Assembly: GCA_963682025.1 (NCBI GenBank) | Contig: OY821521.1 | Location: forward strand, 196,303,526-196,367,525 | Length of the DNA stretch: 64,000 nt | Reading direction: 5' to 3' | DNA from: Cordilura impudica | Taxonomy: Eukaryota > Arthropoda > Insecta > Diptera > Scathophagidae | Part shown: piece by piece, positions 55,801 to 64,000 of the stretch | How the letters are laid out: every line of letters starts with the position of its first letter | How positions within the stretch are numbered: the stretch's first letter is position 1 | Position numbers and translations under genes: made by a program | Notes under the pieces: generated by a model | The model's input: the letters and a program-made list of their open reading frames with translations, nothing else | What the model was told of the DNA's origin: nothing | The model's database searches: none

Positions 55801-57239
55801 TTTTGTGCGATTTTGCTAAAATCTAGTAACGAACTAGATTTTATTTTGTGTGGGAATCTGGTAAAAATGAGCTAGATTGTGCTCGAAATCTCGTATATAC
55901 TAGATTTTGCTCAGTGTAAACGCATTATTACATCAGAATTTGGAATATAATCGATAAAGAGTTTTCACTATGATCAAGAAATTCGAAAGTAAGCGATTTT
56001 GTCTACAATGTTTCTATGTAGCCATATTTTTTTTCGGTCCGTATATGCAGGTAAAAGTCTAAACTATTATTTTAGGTGACTTCAAATGAGCAACAATTGC
56101 TAGAGTTACAGCAAAAGTTCTTAGAAACCAAAGATAAAGTTATGCGTAAACTGCAAAGTGTAAGCGACGATAGAGAAAAAGTCAATAAACATTTGGAAAC
56201 GCTACAAGCGGACAATGACTTTCTCTCTGGCCGTTATTTAGCAACGGCTGAAGAAATAGAAAATCAATACATAAATCTGCCCAGTAATGTCGAAGAACTA
56301 CATGAACTTATATTGAGACAACAAAATGAACTAATACAAGCTCGATTGGGTTGTGATTATGAAAAGAAACGTTGTGTTACTTCGCTGGATGAGATTCAAA
56401 TATTACGAGATCAATTGGAGGCCAGCAGCAATGAGAGAACACAATATAAAAAGAAAATTCAAACTGAAATGTTATCGCTACAGTGAGTTTTAAGATTTTT
56501 TTTCTATAAATTTAGACAACATCTTAATATTATACTTCCTTTTTTCTTTAGGGATCGTATAACGGAACATTTGAAGACATTGCAAAATTTGGAATCGGCT
56601 AAATCGGCTTTGGAGCGCAAGGAAATTGAATTAAATCGACAAATATCAGTATTTAGAGTAGAAATAATTGAACTACAAGATCAGAATGTAAGAAAATATT
56701 GAAACAAAAACTTTTCTTTTATTTTCAAAATAAAAATAATTACATGCATTTTTTTTTTTTTTTTAAAGGAAAAACTAAGTAAAAATTGTGCAGATGCTAA
56801 AGCAAAAATTAAAAATCTCCAAGATGATTTGGCTACCAGTGAAGAAGTACAAAAGGATTTTGTCCAATTATCACAAAAATTACAGGCATGAGATATCAAA
56901 ATTAATATTAATTAAAACTAAATTTATAAGATTTAACATTTGCAGATGTCTATGGAACAGCTAAGACATGCCGACTCTGAAGTGCGCTGGCAAGACGATG
57001 ACGATGTTACCAATTGTCCTGTATGTAACAACCATTTCACGGTTACGGTGCGTAAACTACATTGTCGTCATTGTGGCCATATATACTGTGACAAATGTTT
57101 AACAAAAACTGTTATATCTGGACCTCGGAAAAGGCCAGCACGTGTCTGTAATATCTGCCATACCTTGCTCACACCACATGAAGCACCCTATTTTAGCCAA
57201 GAGTCTGCCCAGCAAACGACGGCCTCTTCCAGCTCTTAG
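51681..57239 (+). CDS. Rbpn-5: Rabaptin-5 homolog with C-terminal FYVE zinc finger (eight exons)
   Basis: Exons 51681-51789, 51861-52052, 52116-52429, 52506-52862, 56076-56482, 56552-56687, 56769-56885 and 56946-57239 join in frame to 641 residues. Most of the protein is coiled coil. LPSNVEELHELILRQQNELIQAR (about residue 395, exon 5) matches the conserved rabaptin motif near the Rab5-binding half. Residues 559-616 are a FYVE finger: WQDDDD, CPVC at 568-571, RKLHCRHCG at 580-588, RVCNIC near the end. Rabaptin-5 binds active Rab5 on early endosomes and stabilises Rabex-5; the finger would bind PI3P. The basic motif has Leu where the first His of RHHCR is usual. Intron 4 is 3.2 kb and full of transposons; intron 7 appears to be GC-AG. 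EEA1-type identity is the main alternative. The symbol is given by homology. Confidence 0.85.
53075..53240 (+). pseudogene. Non-LTR retrotransposon RT fragment
   Basis: Reads SYLSGRSQFVAANNLM and then GVPHGSVLGPVLFILCIND on the plus strand, the well-known RT block GVPQGSVLGP of jockey/CR1 LINEs. It is cut by a stop soon after. The following 300 bases show no further match I can name. Confidence 0.75.
53987..54325 (+). mobile_element. Non-autonomous Helitron-like element, copy 3
   Basis: Starts TCTGTAATATTAATAGTC and ends CTGCTAG with the CTCGAATTTCGAG palindrome before it. It shares CAGTTATATATCTTCTGTG with copy 4 but not with copies 1 and 2, so two subfamilies are present. Confidence 0.75.
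54488..55927. mobile_element. TIR element with TTA target duplication, 1.44 kb
   Basis: Ends TAGTGCGTTTACA and TGTAAACGCATTA (12 of 13 pairing) are flanked by TTA at 54485-54487 and 55928-55930. AAATCTAGT motifs repeat inside both ends. No transposase is seen, so it is non-autonomous. A second inverted-repeat element is nested inside. Confidence 0.7.
54788..55507. mobile_element. Nested 720-bp inverted-repeat element
   Basis: Arms of 31 bp (54788-54818 and 55477-55507, one mismatch) contain GAATAACCGCGTATGTC. A further inverted pair ACAACTTATGTC / GACATAAGTTGT lies inside (55032-55043 and 55097-55108). No clear target duplication. Noncoding. Confidence 0.7.
56076..57239 (+). CDS. Rbpn-5: Rabaptin-5 homolog, exons 5-8 (Rab5-binding coil and FYVE)
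   Basis: Exon 5 begins VTSNEQQLLELQQKFLETKDKV and ends CTACA|GTGAGT. Exon 6 starts after CTTTAG at 56552; exon 7 starts after TTTTAAAG at 56769. Exon 7 runs to CAG at 56885, where the only in-frame junction is CAG|GCATGA to TTTGCAG, a 60-bp GC-AG intron. Exon 8 carries the zinc finger and ends in a Ser-rich tail. Confidence 0.85.
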
Positions 57240-57410
57240 AGAGATAGTGAGATTATATCTGTATGGTGCAGCAGCAAACAACTGTGTTTATTTAGTACAT
57301 TTGTTTTTTCTCAATACATATTAATTTTTAATTCCATAAATTTTGTAGTTTGTTTAAAAAAATTTTTTTTTTAAAACAAGAAAATAAGAAATAAATAAAT
57401 AAAAATTACT
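57240..57410 (+). other. Rabaptin-5 3' UTR (presumed)
   Basis: Stop at 57237-57239. AATAAATAAATAAA at 57390-57403 is the likely poly(A) signal. Confidence 0.6.
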
Positions 57411-58756
57411 TTGCAACACTGCAATAATAAAGTTATGCTTTATCAAATTTAAACTAGATGGCCTAAAATATTATTATTCTTTTAAATATTAAATTTTTTT
57501 TTAAAATTAATTTCTATGTAAAGTTTTCCAAAATTTACATAATTCTAAGTAATCTTATGTTTTTGTATCTATTTTAATTTTTTTTTGTAGTAAACTAAGG
57601 TTGATAATAAAACGAATTCGAGGATACTTTGTCTTTAAGCAACTTCTTTAAGCTGGTAGTTTTTTTTCTGTCAATTATTTATATGATTTCCTAAGAAAAA
57701 AGTTAGAAAGAGAAATCTTATTTCAAAAAGTTAATAAAACAAAAGACCAACAAACATTAAAAAATGCATTCCGTTTTAAGTTTCATTATAATTTTTTTTA
57801 TTTCAATATACAAATTCATTCTAAATAATTTTTAAATAGTTTTTTTTCATAATTTTTATAAACAGTTTCAGTTTAATTCAAAAGTGCAGAAATTATTAAT
57901 TCATTTGACCAAAATAAAATATATAAATGGTGCTCTCTAACTAAAATTCAAATTAATATTAAATACTAAAATCTAACTAAAATTCAAAACTAATATTTTA
58001 ATACTGCACTCTGGCAATCATTAGAATACAAACTCATAACATAAATTCATGCCAAACTCAATACTGAACTGACTAAAAGTTTCTTTGTGACAACTTCAAT
58101 ATTTTCAGTATAAAAACAAATTAATTTATGTTTTCATAAAAACAAAAACAAAAGTATAACTAAATTACATGACATCTACGTACAAATATCTCTTTATGAC
58201 TTATGTTACATTTAAACAAATATCGTTAAAACATTGAAAACGTATCGCATTTAACATCTAAATACATATATATACAATTTTAAATTTAATACAGCAGTCG
58301 TCCTGAGTTAGGAATGTTGATGGTTGTAAAACTGTAATGAAAAGAACACAAATAAATTACTTTTATAGAATTGTTATATGACATTTTTCGTATACAGTCT
58401 AGACTCTAGAGTTTGCTTTAAAACTTTAATTTGCAAAAAAAAAAAAATTCTTTTCTGTCCTGGTTAACTTTCTTATAAGCTATAATCGCAGAGACGAATA
58501 AATAAATTCAAGTAGCAACATTATTTAATTTTTTAATAGAAAATAAATTTTAAAAAGATTTTAAAATGCCAGCAGTAGAGTAGAGTCATAAATTTATTTT
58601 TACTTAATTTCTAAATTAAAAAAAAAAATCTATTCAATATTCAGCCTAATAACTATTTGCCAATTTTATAAAGTAAATTGTGCTATATTTTTCATTTTAT
58701 ATTTCATCTTGTCTAATAGTAAATATTTTCTGCCCTGAAATGTGATATATCAAAAG
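57411..58756. other. Intergenic stretch; possible trehalase 3' UTR exon on minus strand
   Basis: AT-rich. A TCTAACTAAAATTCAAA block is duplicated at about 57937 and 57971. On the minus strand, GTTCTTTTCATTACAG ending at 58332 is a good splice acceptor, and could receive the donor that follows the alternative trehalase stop. No other gene evidence. Confidence 0.35.
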
Positions 58757-58974
58757 TGAATTGTGAATTGGCTACAATTGAGTAGCAAACCATTAGGCTC
58801 CTTTAAAATTATTTATTAACAAACCCAGTTATATATCTTCTGTGTGTTCAACAGATATTTGTAATGAAATTTAATAAAATTTATTTAAAAAGTGTTGAAT
58901 ACAATTATTTATTAAATGAAAAAATAGAATTCCCTAGAATTTGCACTCGAATTTTGAGGGCTGGGCTCTGCTAG
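58757..58974 (+). mobile_element. Helitron-like element, copy 4 (5' truncated)
   Basis: Ends GGGCTCTGCTAG with a CTCGAATTTTGAG near-palindrome just upstream. The 5' TC end is missing. Confidence 0.7.
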
Positions 58975-58984
58975 TATGAAAGAA

Positions 58985-59545
58985 GAAATGTAAGTCACCG
59001 ATGAGCTTCAAAGCGACAACACGCTTGCTACAAGGAACTGAAGGAACAGTGTTTTGCGATATCAAATTAAAGATAAGCCAAGTACTTCACGCAGCATATT
59101 TGTTTCTGGGTGGATAACCTAATGCGTGTATCACGGCACATTTCGGATTTAGGTGGGAGGCAGTAAATCGACTTTTGACCATTTTCCGAAATATAATCGC
59201 CAACAATTTAAGCACAAATTATACGATAATTGGGGGTCGTAGAATAGTGATTGAACTTGACGAGTCCAAGTTCGGTAAGAGAAAATATCACTGAGGAGTG
59301 CAATTCATTTGGGTGTTTGGTGATATCGAAAAGAGTATCTGACAGGAACATTTTTTTTTTTTTTGGAGGTAGCTGCTAGGAGGGCATCAATAACGTCAAC
59401 TTTTATAATTATTAAATCACTCTGTCGGATTTGTGGCGAAAACACAAACACAATTGAGGGTAGTTGGTCAGGGATTAAAAGTAAACCCTAAAAATATATC
59501 GCCAGTTCTTTTTGAGTTTATATGGCGTCGAATCAATAGTGCTAG
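58985..59545 (+). pseudogene. Merlin-type (ISXO2/IS1595-like) transposase fossil
   Basis: About 59224-59290 reads GRRIVIELDESKFGKRKYH and then IWVFGDIEKSI, and about 59445-59490 reads HTNTIEGSWSGIKSKP, the hallmark blocks of the ISXO2-like transposase domain found in Merlin elements. At least two in-frame stops and a poly-T insertion near 59351 break it. TIRs were not identified. Confidence 0.75.
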
Positions 59546-59797
59546 CTCGTGGGATGCTTTTTTGGTAACATTTTCTTAAATTATTTTATTTGTGTGTTGG
59601 TTCATTTATAATTTTTTAAGTTTTTATAATTTTTTTTTTATCAAATACAAGATTTTTGGATTTCTGTATCTAGATTGTTTGATCATAAATGTTATATTTA
59701 TTGATCTAAACATTTCCTTATTTACGGCAACAGTTTCGGAAATATTCGTAAAGTTTTTCCGAATAAATAATTTTTTTGATGTCAAATTTAAATACCT

Positions 59798-60887
59798 TTG
59801 TATGGCTTGTTTTATTTGAAACATATCTATCTTTTTAACCTAAGATTAAAAAGAGTAATTTTGACGTTTTTGATTTTTTATGAATTTTAAAACAACAAAA
59901 ATATTTAAATTTTACAACAAAAAAATTATTCACCCCCTGTTCTTGAAACCACTATCACAAAAAAAACTCGTAAATGAAAAAATTCTTAAATCTACGAGTT
60001 TTTTGCTGTTCTCTAATTTGAATAAGAATATTTTTTCTCGTTTTAATTCACATAGAAAAGGCTTTGTGAAATCAAAACAAATGCCCTTTTTTTCTACTAA
60101 GCTGGTCTTAAGAGATAAAAAAAACTAATTGATATTTAAACTCTGACATGTTTTTTATTGAACCTTGTAATTATTTTAAAAAATTAGACATTAATTTTAT
60201 AAAAAAAAACGATTTTAAAAAACGTCTACATTTTGCGCTGATTTAAAAAAAAAACTCGTAATAAGTGGTCGATGTTAATAAAACATACTTTTTGCGATGA
60301 TGTTGTTCTATAACTATAATAAAAACTTTATATTTACACAATCTATTTTCTATTATAATTTTTTCAATTATAACATAGATTCTTTATGCACTAATTATTG
60401 CAAATAAAGGAATTAAAAAATATTTTTTCGTCAAATCACATATTTTTATTTTTTTGCATATGTTCGAAACAGTAGTGATGTCAGTCAAATCCAATTTATT
60501 TGAATATCGAAATTTTTTTTTGGTGATGCCTAACTTTTTAAAAATAGAAAAGTCATTTTTAATTGAATGAAATTGAAGAGCAAAAACAATTAAATGAACA
60601 TATAAGTTGTTATTTTAAAAGAAAATATTTTTCTTTATACTTTTTCCATAAACTTAAGAAAAAACATGCACAAAATACTTAAAAGTTTTTTGTGAAACTG
60701 AATAAAGAACCATATGGCACCTCGGTTTCTAGATAAAATATGTTCTTAACTCAAACATACGGTTCTTAACTCAAACATATGTTTCCATTAAATAAATAAA
60801 AAAAAGTGGTTTCAAGAAACCCAAAATTTCAATTTCATGTGATTTTAAATTCACTCTTATACAAATAACAACGTTTCAAGAACAGGG
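59798..60887. mobile_element. Dispersed TIR element, copy 2 (most complete)
   Basis: Inverted ends CCCTGTTCTTGAAAC (59935-59949) and GTTTCAAGAACAGGG (60873-60887) enclose about 950 bp of AT-rich noncoding DNA. The match with the copy at 43963 also covers about 135 bp to the left of the first terminal repeat. Short ORFs inside are not conserved genes. Confidence 0.7.
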
Positions 60888-61813
60888 CTGGTTTATTCGG
60901 AAAAACTTTGAATGAATATTTCCGAAACAGTTGCCCTAATTACAAAATAGAGTAGAAATAACTTGGAGGTAATTTGGCTGTGGATTTTCGTATTTTTTAT
61001 TTAACCAAATCGGACAAACCGTTCTTGAGTTATGCTAAAATATGTGATGAAACCTCCTTCATTTTTTAAATAGCGGTTTATCGCGAGAACCAGAGTCAAT
61101 CCAAAAAAAGTAAGTGCATACTGTATATGTCTAATACAAGTGTTTGCAAAAACCATTAACAAAATATATGCCGCAGATTTTTTTTATTTTTTTTGTTCCA
61201 CAGTGTAATTGATTGATTGAAAATGAAACATGTCTTGAAAAATATGTATACCAAAAATCAAAAAACGTGTCATATCGCGAGTCTGCCTCCAGTGTTTCAG
61301 CTCGATTGGATCACGGGAAAGGGGTTAAAAATCGATCCAAAATTTTTTCGACAAGCAGACACTGCGAGTTAATATAAAGGGAGTAATAAAAATATTTTTT
61401 TAATAATTCATAATTTAGGTTAAACAAAATAAAGCTTTTAGTTCTTCCTTGATTGCTGGTTAAAAATATGGGACACGATTTAGATCTTTGGCCTAGGGCG
61501 CCACAACTTTATAACTTATAAAACTGTTAATTTATTATGAATAAGACCGTTACTATTTATATCATAATTTAAAAATCATGAAAAAATGTTTCCCTTTTGT
61601 TTTTGTTTTACTTGAATTGCCAAATCTTTGTAATTGAAAAGTAAGCGCAAAAATGTTGCTTTATTTGATTAATATGTTTCAGCAACATTTTTTTATAATG
61701 TAAATTAACAGAGAGAAATTTATTCGAAAGTTTAGATAATTTGATTATAGTTTGAAAGATGTTCTCAAAAAGAAATGATAAAACATGTTTGAAAAAAATG
61801 CACTGTACTCACC
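60888..61813. other. Intergenic or 3' flank of trehalase
   Basis: AT-rich. No ORF or nameable repeat is seen. If the alternative trehalase transcript is spliced past 61813, this is intron. Confidence 0.35.
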
Positions 61814-61893
61814 TTACCAAATGAACCGTCCAAATACTAAGGCAACTATTGCAACGGTGGTCACACTTATAATACTCCACATTTTTAGTTTTC
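61814..61893 (-). CDS. Treh: Trehalase alternative last coding exon (membrane anchor)
   Basis: On the minus strand, after an acceptor TTACAG, the exon encodes KLKMWSIISVTTVAIVALVF and then GRFIW and a TAA stop. This is one hydrophobic transmembrane helix. It joins in frame to a GTAATC donor inside the neighbouring exon (exon end at 62657; the split codon reads Gly). A GTGAGT donor follows the stop by one base, so a further untranslated exon is likely. Insects have soluble and membrane-bound trehalases; in this gene one splice choice could give both. No transcript evidence is available here. Confidence 0.65.
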
Positions 61894-62627
61894 CTGTAAG
61901 TTTTCATAGAAAAATAATTTAATTTTCGAATAGTATATAAATTAAACATCCCCACACACACCCACACATTAATACACACACTAAACTACATTACCAAATA
62001 AATAAAATAAAATAAAACATAGAAACTGTGACTTACATTTTTTATAAATGAACATTTGTAGAGCAGATCCACAGAATTGTGATACAGAACAGGACATTTG
62101 TAGAAACAATAAGCTTTTGTAGATCACATATGATGGTGTGTCATGAGTTTGCATAGTTGTTGTTGATGTTGTTGTTGATGATGATGACAATGATGGTTTT
62201 TGTTAAAAGTAGGTGGGTAGTTGGGTGAATTTGTCTTTTTTATATTTGTTTTTACTTATTTCTTTTTATTCCTTAATGTGTTCATAGACGAATGTTTAGA
62301 TGTAAATATGTACGTATGAATGTATGTATGGATGTAAGTATTATTTAACAGATGTTCATGTGAATTTATTTTTATTTTAGGTTTTTTTTTCTTTAGTGTG
62401 ATCTCTTATTTCACACCTGTTTAATGAAATGTAAATATGTTTTAGATGTTGTTGTTGTTTTTTTTTTGTTTTTGTTTTGTTTTGTTTAATGAGATACCGA
62501 AACAGCACATAAATATTTGTTTTTAGATGAGATTAACAGGAAAATGTAAAAGACAATGACATTGGTGTACTGAGTGACGACGAGAAACAAGTTGTCAGGC
62601 ATTACATATGTTGTGTACGGTTTGTGT

Positions 62628-62804
62628 CTAAAAAATATCGACAGATCCAGGATTACCTCCGTCGTTGCCAGTGTTGGATGATAATGTGATCTCACGACCG
62701 TATTTATTAAGGAACTCTATAATGACACCATTGGACCAACCGAAACCTTTTTGAACATCATATTCACCGCCTCCGCCATAACCTCCAAAACGTTCCGCAT
62801 CATA
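62628..62804 (-). CDS. Treh: Trehalase, 3' exon of the soluble form
   Basis: Starts YDAERFGGYGGGGEYDVQKG after a CTCGTACAG acceptor, phase 0, and continues FGWSNGVIIEFLNKYG. GGGGEY and GFGWSNGV are conserved near the trehalase C-terminus. It ends GNPGSVDIF and a TAG stop at 62628-62630. An internal donor after 62657 permits the alternative membrane tail. Confidence 0.9.
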   Translation of the reverse strand, partial: YDAERFGGYGGGGEYDVQKGFGWSNGVIIEFLNKYGREITLSSNTGNDGGNPGSVDIF

Positions 62805-62878
62805 CTGTACGAGAAAAAAAGAGAACGATTTTATGGGAATTATATATGAAACTAAACTAAACTATTGTTCTAGCTAAC

Positions 62879-63277
62879 CTTTTCGAACATGGTCCTCGTT
62901 TCGCTGTAAGCTTTAAAATTTGATTTGAGCCAGCGATGACCCCATTGGCTAGACAAGTTTTTAGCACCCTCAGTGCCTAATTGATCCAAGCCTTCAATAA
63001 GTATGTATTGCATGGGTGGCCACACATTGGGAAAGTCCCATTGTTCGCCAGTGCGGTATAAGGTATTCGGAACTCCGCCAGGGTATTTATTCAATTCCAT
63101 TTTATCAATATATTTTAATACTGACGCCGAGATTTTGTCAGTTAAATTAGTGTTGTAGGCTTTTGTCCACAACGGCGATAAGTTGGTGGGCACAAAATAG
63201 TTACGGGGTTTATTGTTAATAAGATCATAATCGAGCCATACACCAGCTTCCTCATTCCAATGGACGGCTTCAATTGC
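62879..63277 (-). CDS. Treh: Trehalase (alpha,alpha-trehalose glucohydrolase), partial
   Basis: 133 residues, phase 0 at both ends, starting AIEAVHWNEEAGVWLDYDL after TTTTTTTGTAG and ending RTMFEK|GTTAGC. It contains the trehalase signature QWDFPNVWPP and VPNTLYRTGEQW. Trehalase (GH37) splits trehalose, the main insect blood sugar, into two glucoses. About two thirds of the protein, including the first signature and any signal peptide, lies upstream on the minus strand, beyond the window end. The intron following 63277 contains a dispersed TIR element. Confidence 0.95.
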
Positions 63278-63565
63278 CTACAAAAAAAAAATTGGTTAAT
63301 TTTGCCAATGGATTTATTATTCTCTCAAGTAATATTAAGAGCTCTCTTTTAACATACATATATGGAAAGTTGTTTTATGCAACATTCATTGACTATTTTT
63401 GCATATGGGTTTTTGTTTAGAGAGATTTTGAAACATGTGTTCAATCAATTGCTATACATACATGTTTCAATTAAGCTATAAACAATAAAACGTATGAATG
63501 TTGCCGAAAACAAGCTGATACATTACACACTTTGCTAAATGTTTAAACAGAACTGAAACATATTC

Positions 63566-64000
63566 ACCCCTGTTCTTGAAACCACTATCACAAAAAAAAC
63601 TCGTAAATGAAAAAATTCTTAAATCGACGAGTTTTTTGCTGTTATCTAATTTCAATAAGAATATTTTTTCTCGTTTTAATTCACAAAGAAAAGTCTTTGT
63701 GAAATCAAAACAAATGCCCTTTTTTCTACTAAGCATTAAGAGATAAAAAAAACTAATTGATATTTAAACTCTAACATGTTTTTTATTGAACCTTGTCATT
63801 ATTTTAAAAAATTAGACATTAATTTTATGAAAAAAACGAATTTAAAAAACGTCTACATTTTGCGCTGATTTAAAAAAAAAAACTCGTAATAAGTGGTCGA
63901 TGTTAATAAAACACACTTTTTGCGATGATGCTGATCTATAACTATAATAAAAACTTTTTATTTACACAATCTATTTTCCATTATAATTTTTTCAATTATA
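63566..64000. mobile_element. Dispersed TIR element, copy 3 (runs off the window)
   Basis: Begins CACCCCTGTTCTTGAAACCA and follows the copies at 44100 and 59931 closely. It lies in a trehalase intron. Here the match starts at the terminal repeat, without the extra 135 bp shared by the other two copies. Confidence 0.75.

Larger units (their letters stand above)
52863..56075 (+). other. Rabaptin-5 intron 4, 3.2 kb, transposon-filled
   Basis: GTAAGG donor at 52863 and TTATTTTAG acceptor, phase 0. Contains a LINE RT fossil, a Helitron copy and a pair of nested terminal-inverted-repeat elements, all listed separately. The other introns of this gene are 60-81 bp, so insertions account for most of this length. 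Confidence 0.85.

Noticed and set aside
59880..60128. 82-residue ORF in the dispersed TIR element
   Set aside because: It crosses the terminal repeat, and the related copies do not conserve the frame.
61981..62190. 69-residue minus-strand ORF in the trehalase intron
   Set aside because: Starts in a Ser/Thr simple repeat and lacks splice links to the trehalase frame.

Overview
The window is AT-rich nuclear DNA from a higher dipteran, most likely a calyptrate fly of the blow-fly or house-fly type; that placement is inference. Its genes match Drosophila-type orthologs: dnr1, Cpsf160, LTV1, a rabaptin-5 homolog with a FYVE finger, and trehalase. The noncoding DNA is full of insect transposons. 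No tRNA, rRNA or CRISPR was seen.

Layout. (1) dnr1 (+): a 29-codon first exon at 935-1021, then a first intron of about 37 kb, then two further exons at 37976-39018 and 39086-39902. (2) The intron holds a direct-repeat pair (1.1-3.35 kb), a 2.6-kb foldback palindrome (5136-7707), an intact Tc1/mariner element of DD41D type (9422-10727), a second large inverted repeat (11.7-14.5 kb) with a Helitron in its loop, a complete errantivirus-type LTR retroelement with gag, pol and env (24037-32058), a repeat array (32.1-33.7 kb), and a Tc1 fossil carrying another Helitron (35.1-36.4 kb). (3) 39.9-45.4 kb is intergenic: dispersed repeats, a TTA-flanked MITE, a nested palindrome cluster and a non-LTR reverse transcriptase fossil. 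(4) Cpsf160 (+, 45390-49688) is uninterrupted and convergent with LTV1 (-, 49817-51401). (5) LTV1 is divergent from the rabaptin-5 gene (+, 51681-57239, eight exons), with about 280 bp between the two start codons. (6) 57.2-61.8 kb holds a truncated Helitron, a Merlin transposase fossil and a TIR element. (7) The 3' end of trehalase (-) runs from 63277 down to 61814, with two alternative C-termini; the rest lies beyond the window.

The host genes do unrelated work: immune and apoptotic restraint (dnr1), mRNA 3' processing (Cpsf160), 40S ribosome biogenesis (LTV1), Rab5 endosome function (rabaptin-5) and trehalose breakdown (trehalase). They do not form a functional cluster. The most notable points are the young env-bearing retroelement with an apparent 6-bp target duplication, the mariner insertion with its pre-insertion site preserved in a neighbouring tandem copy, the two large foldbacks, the lone-ATG first exon of LTV1, a probable GC-AG intron in the rabaptin gene, and a splice choice that would give soluble or membrane-anchored trehalase.
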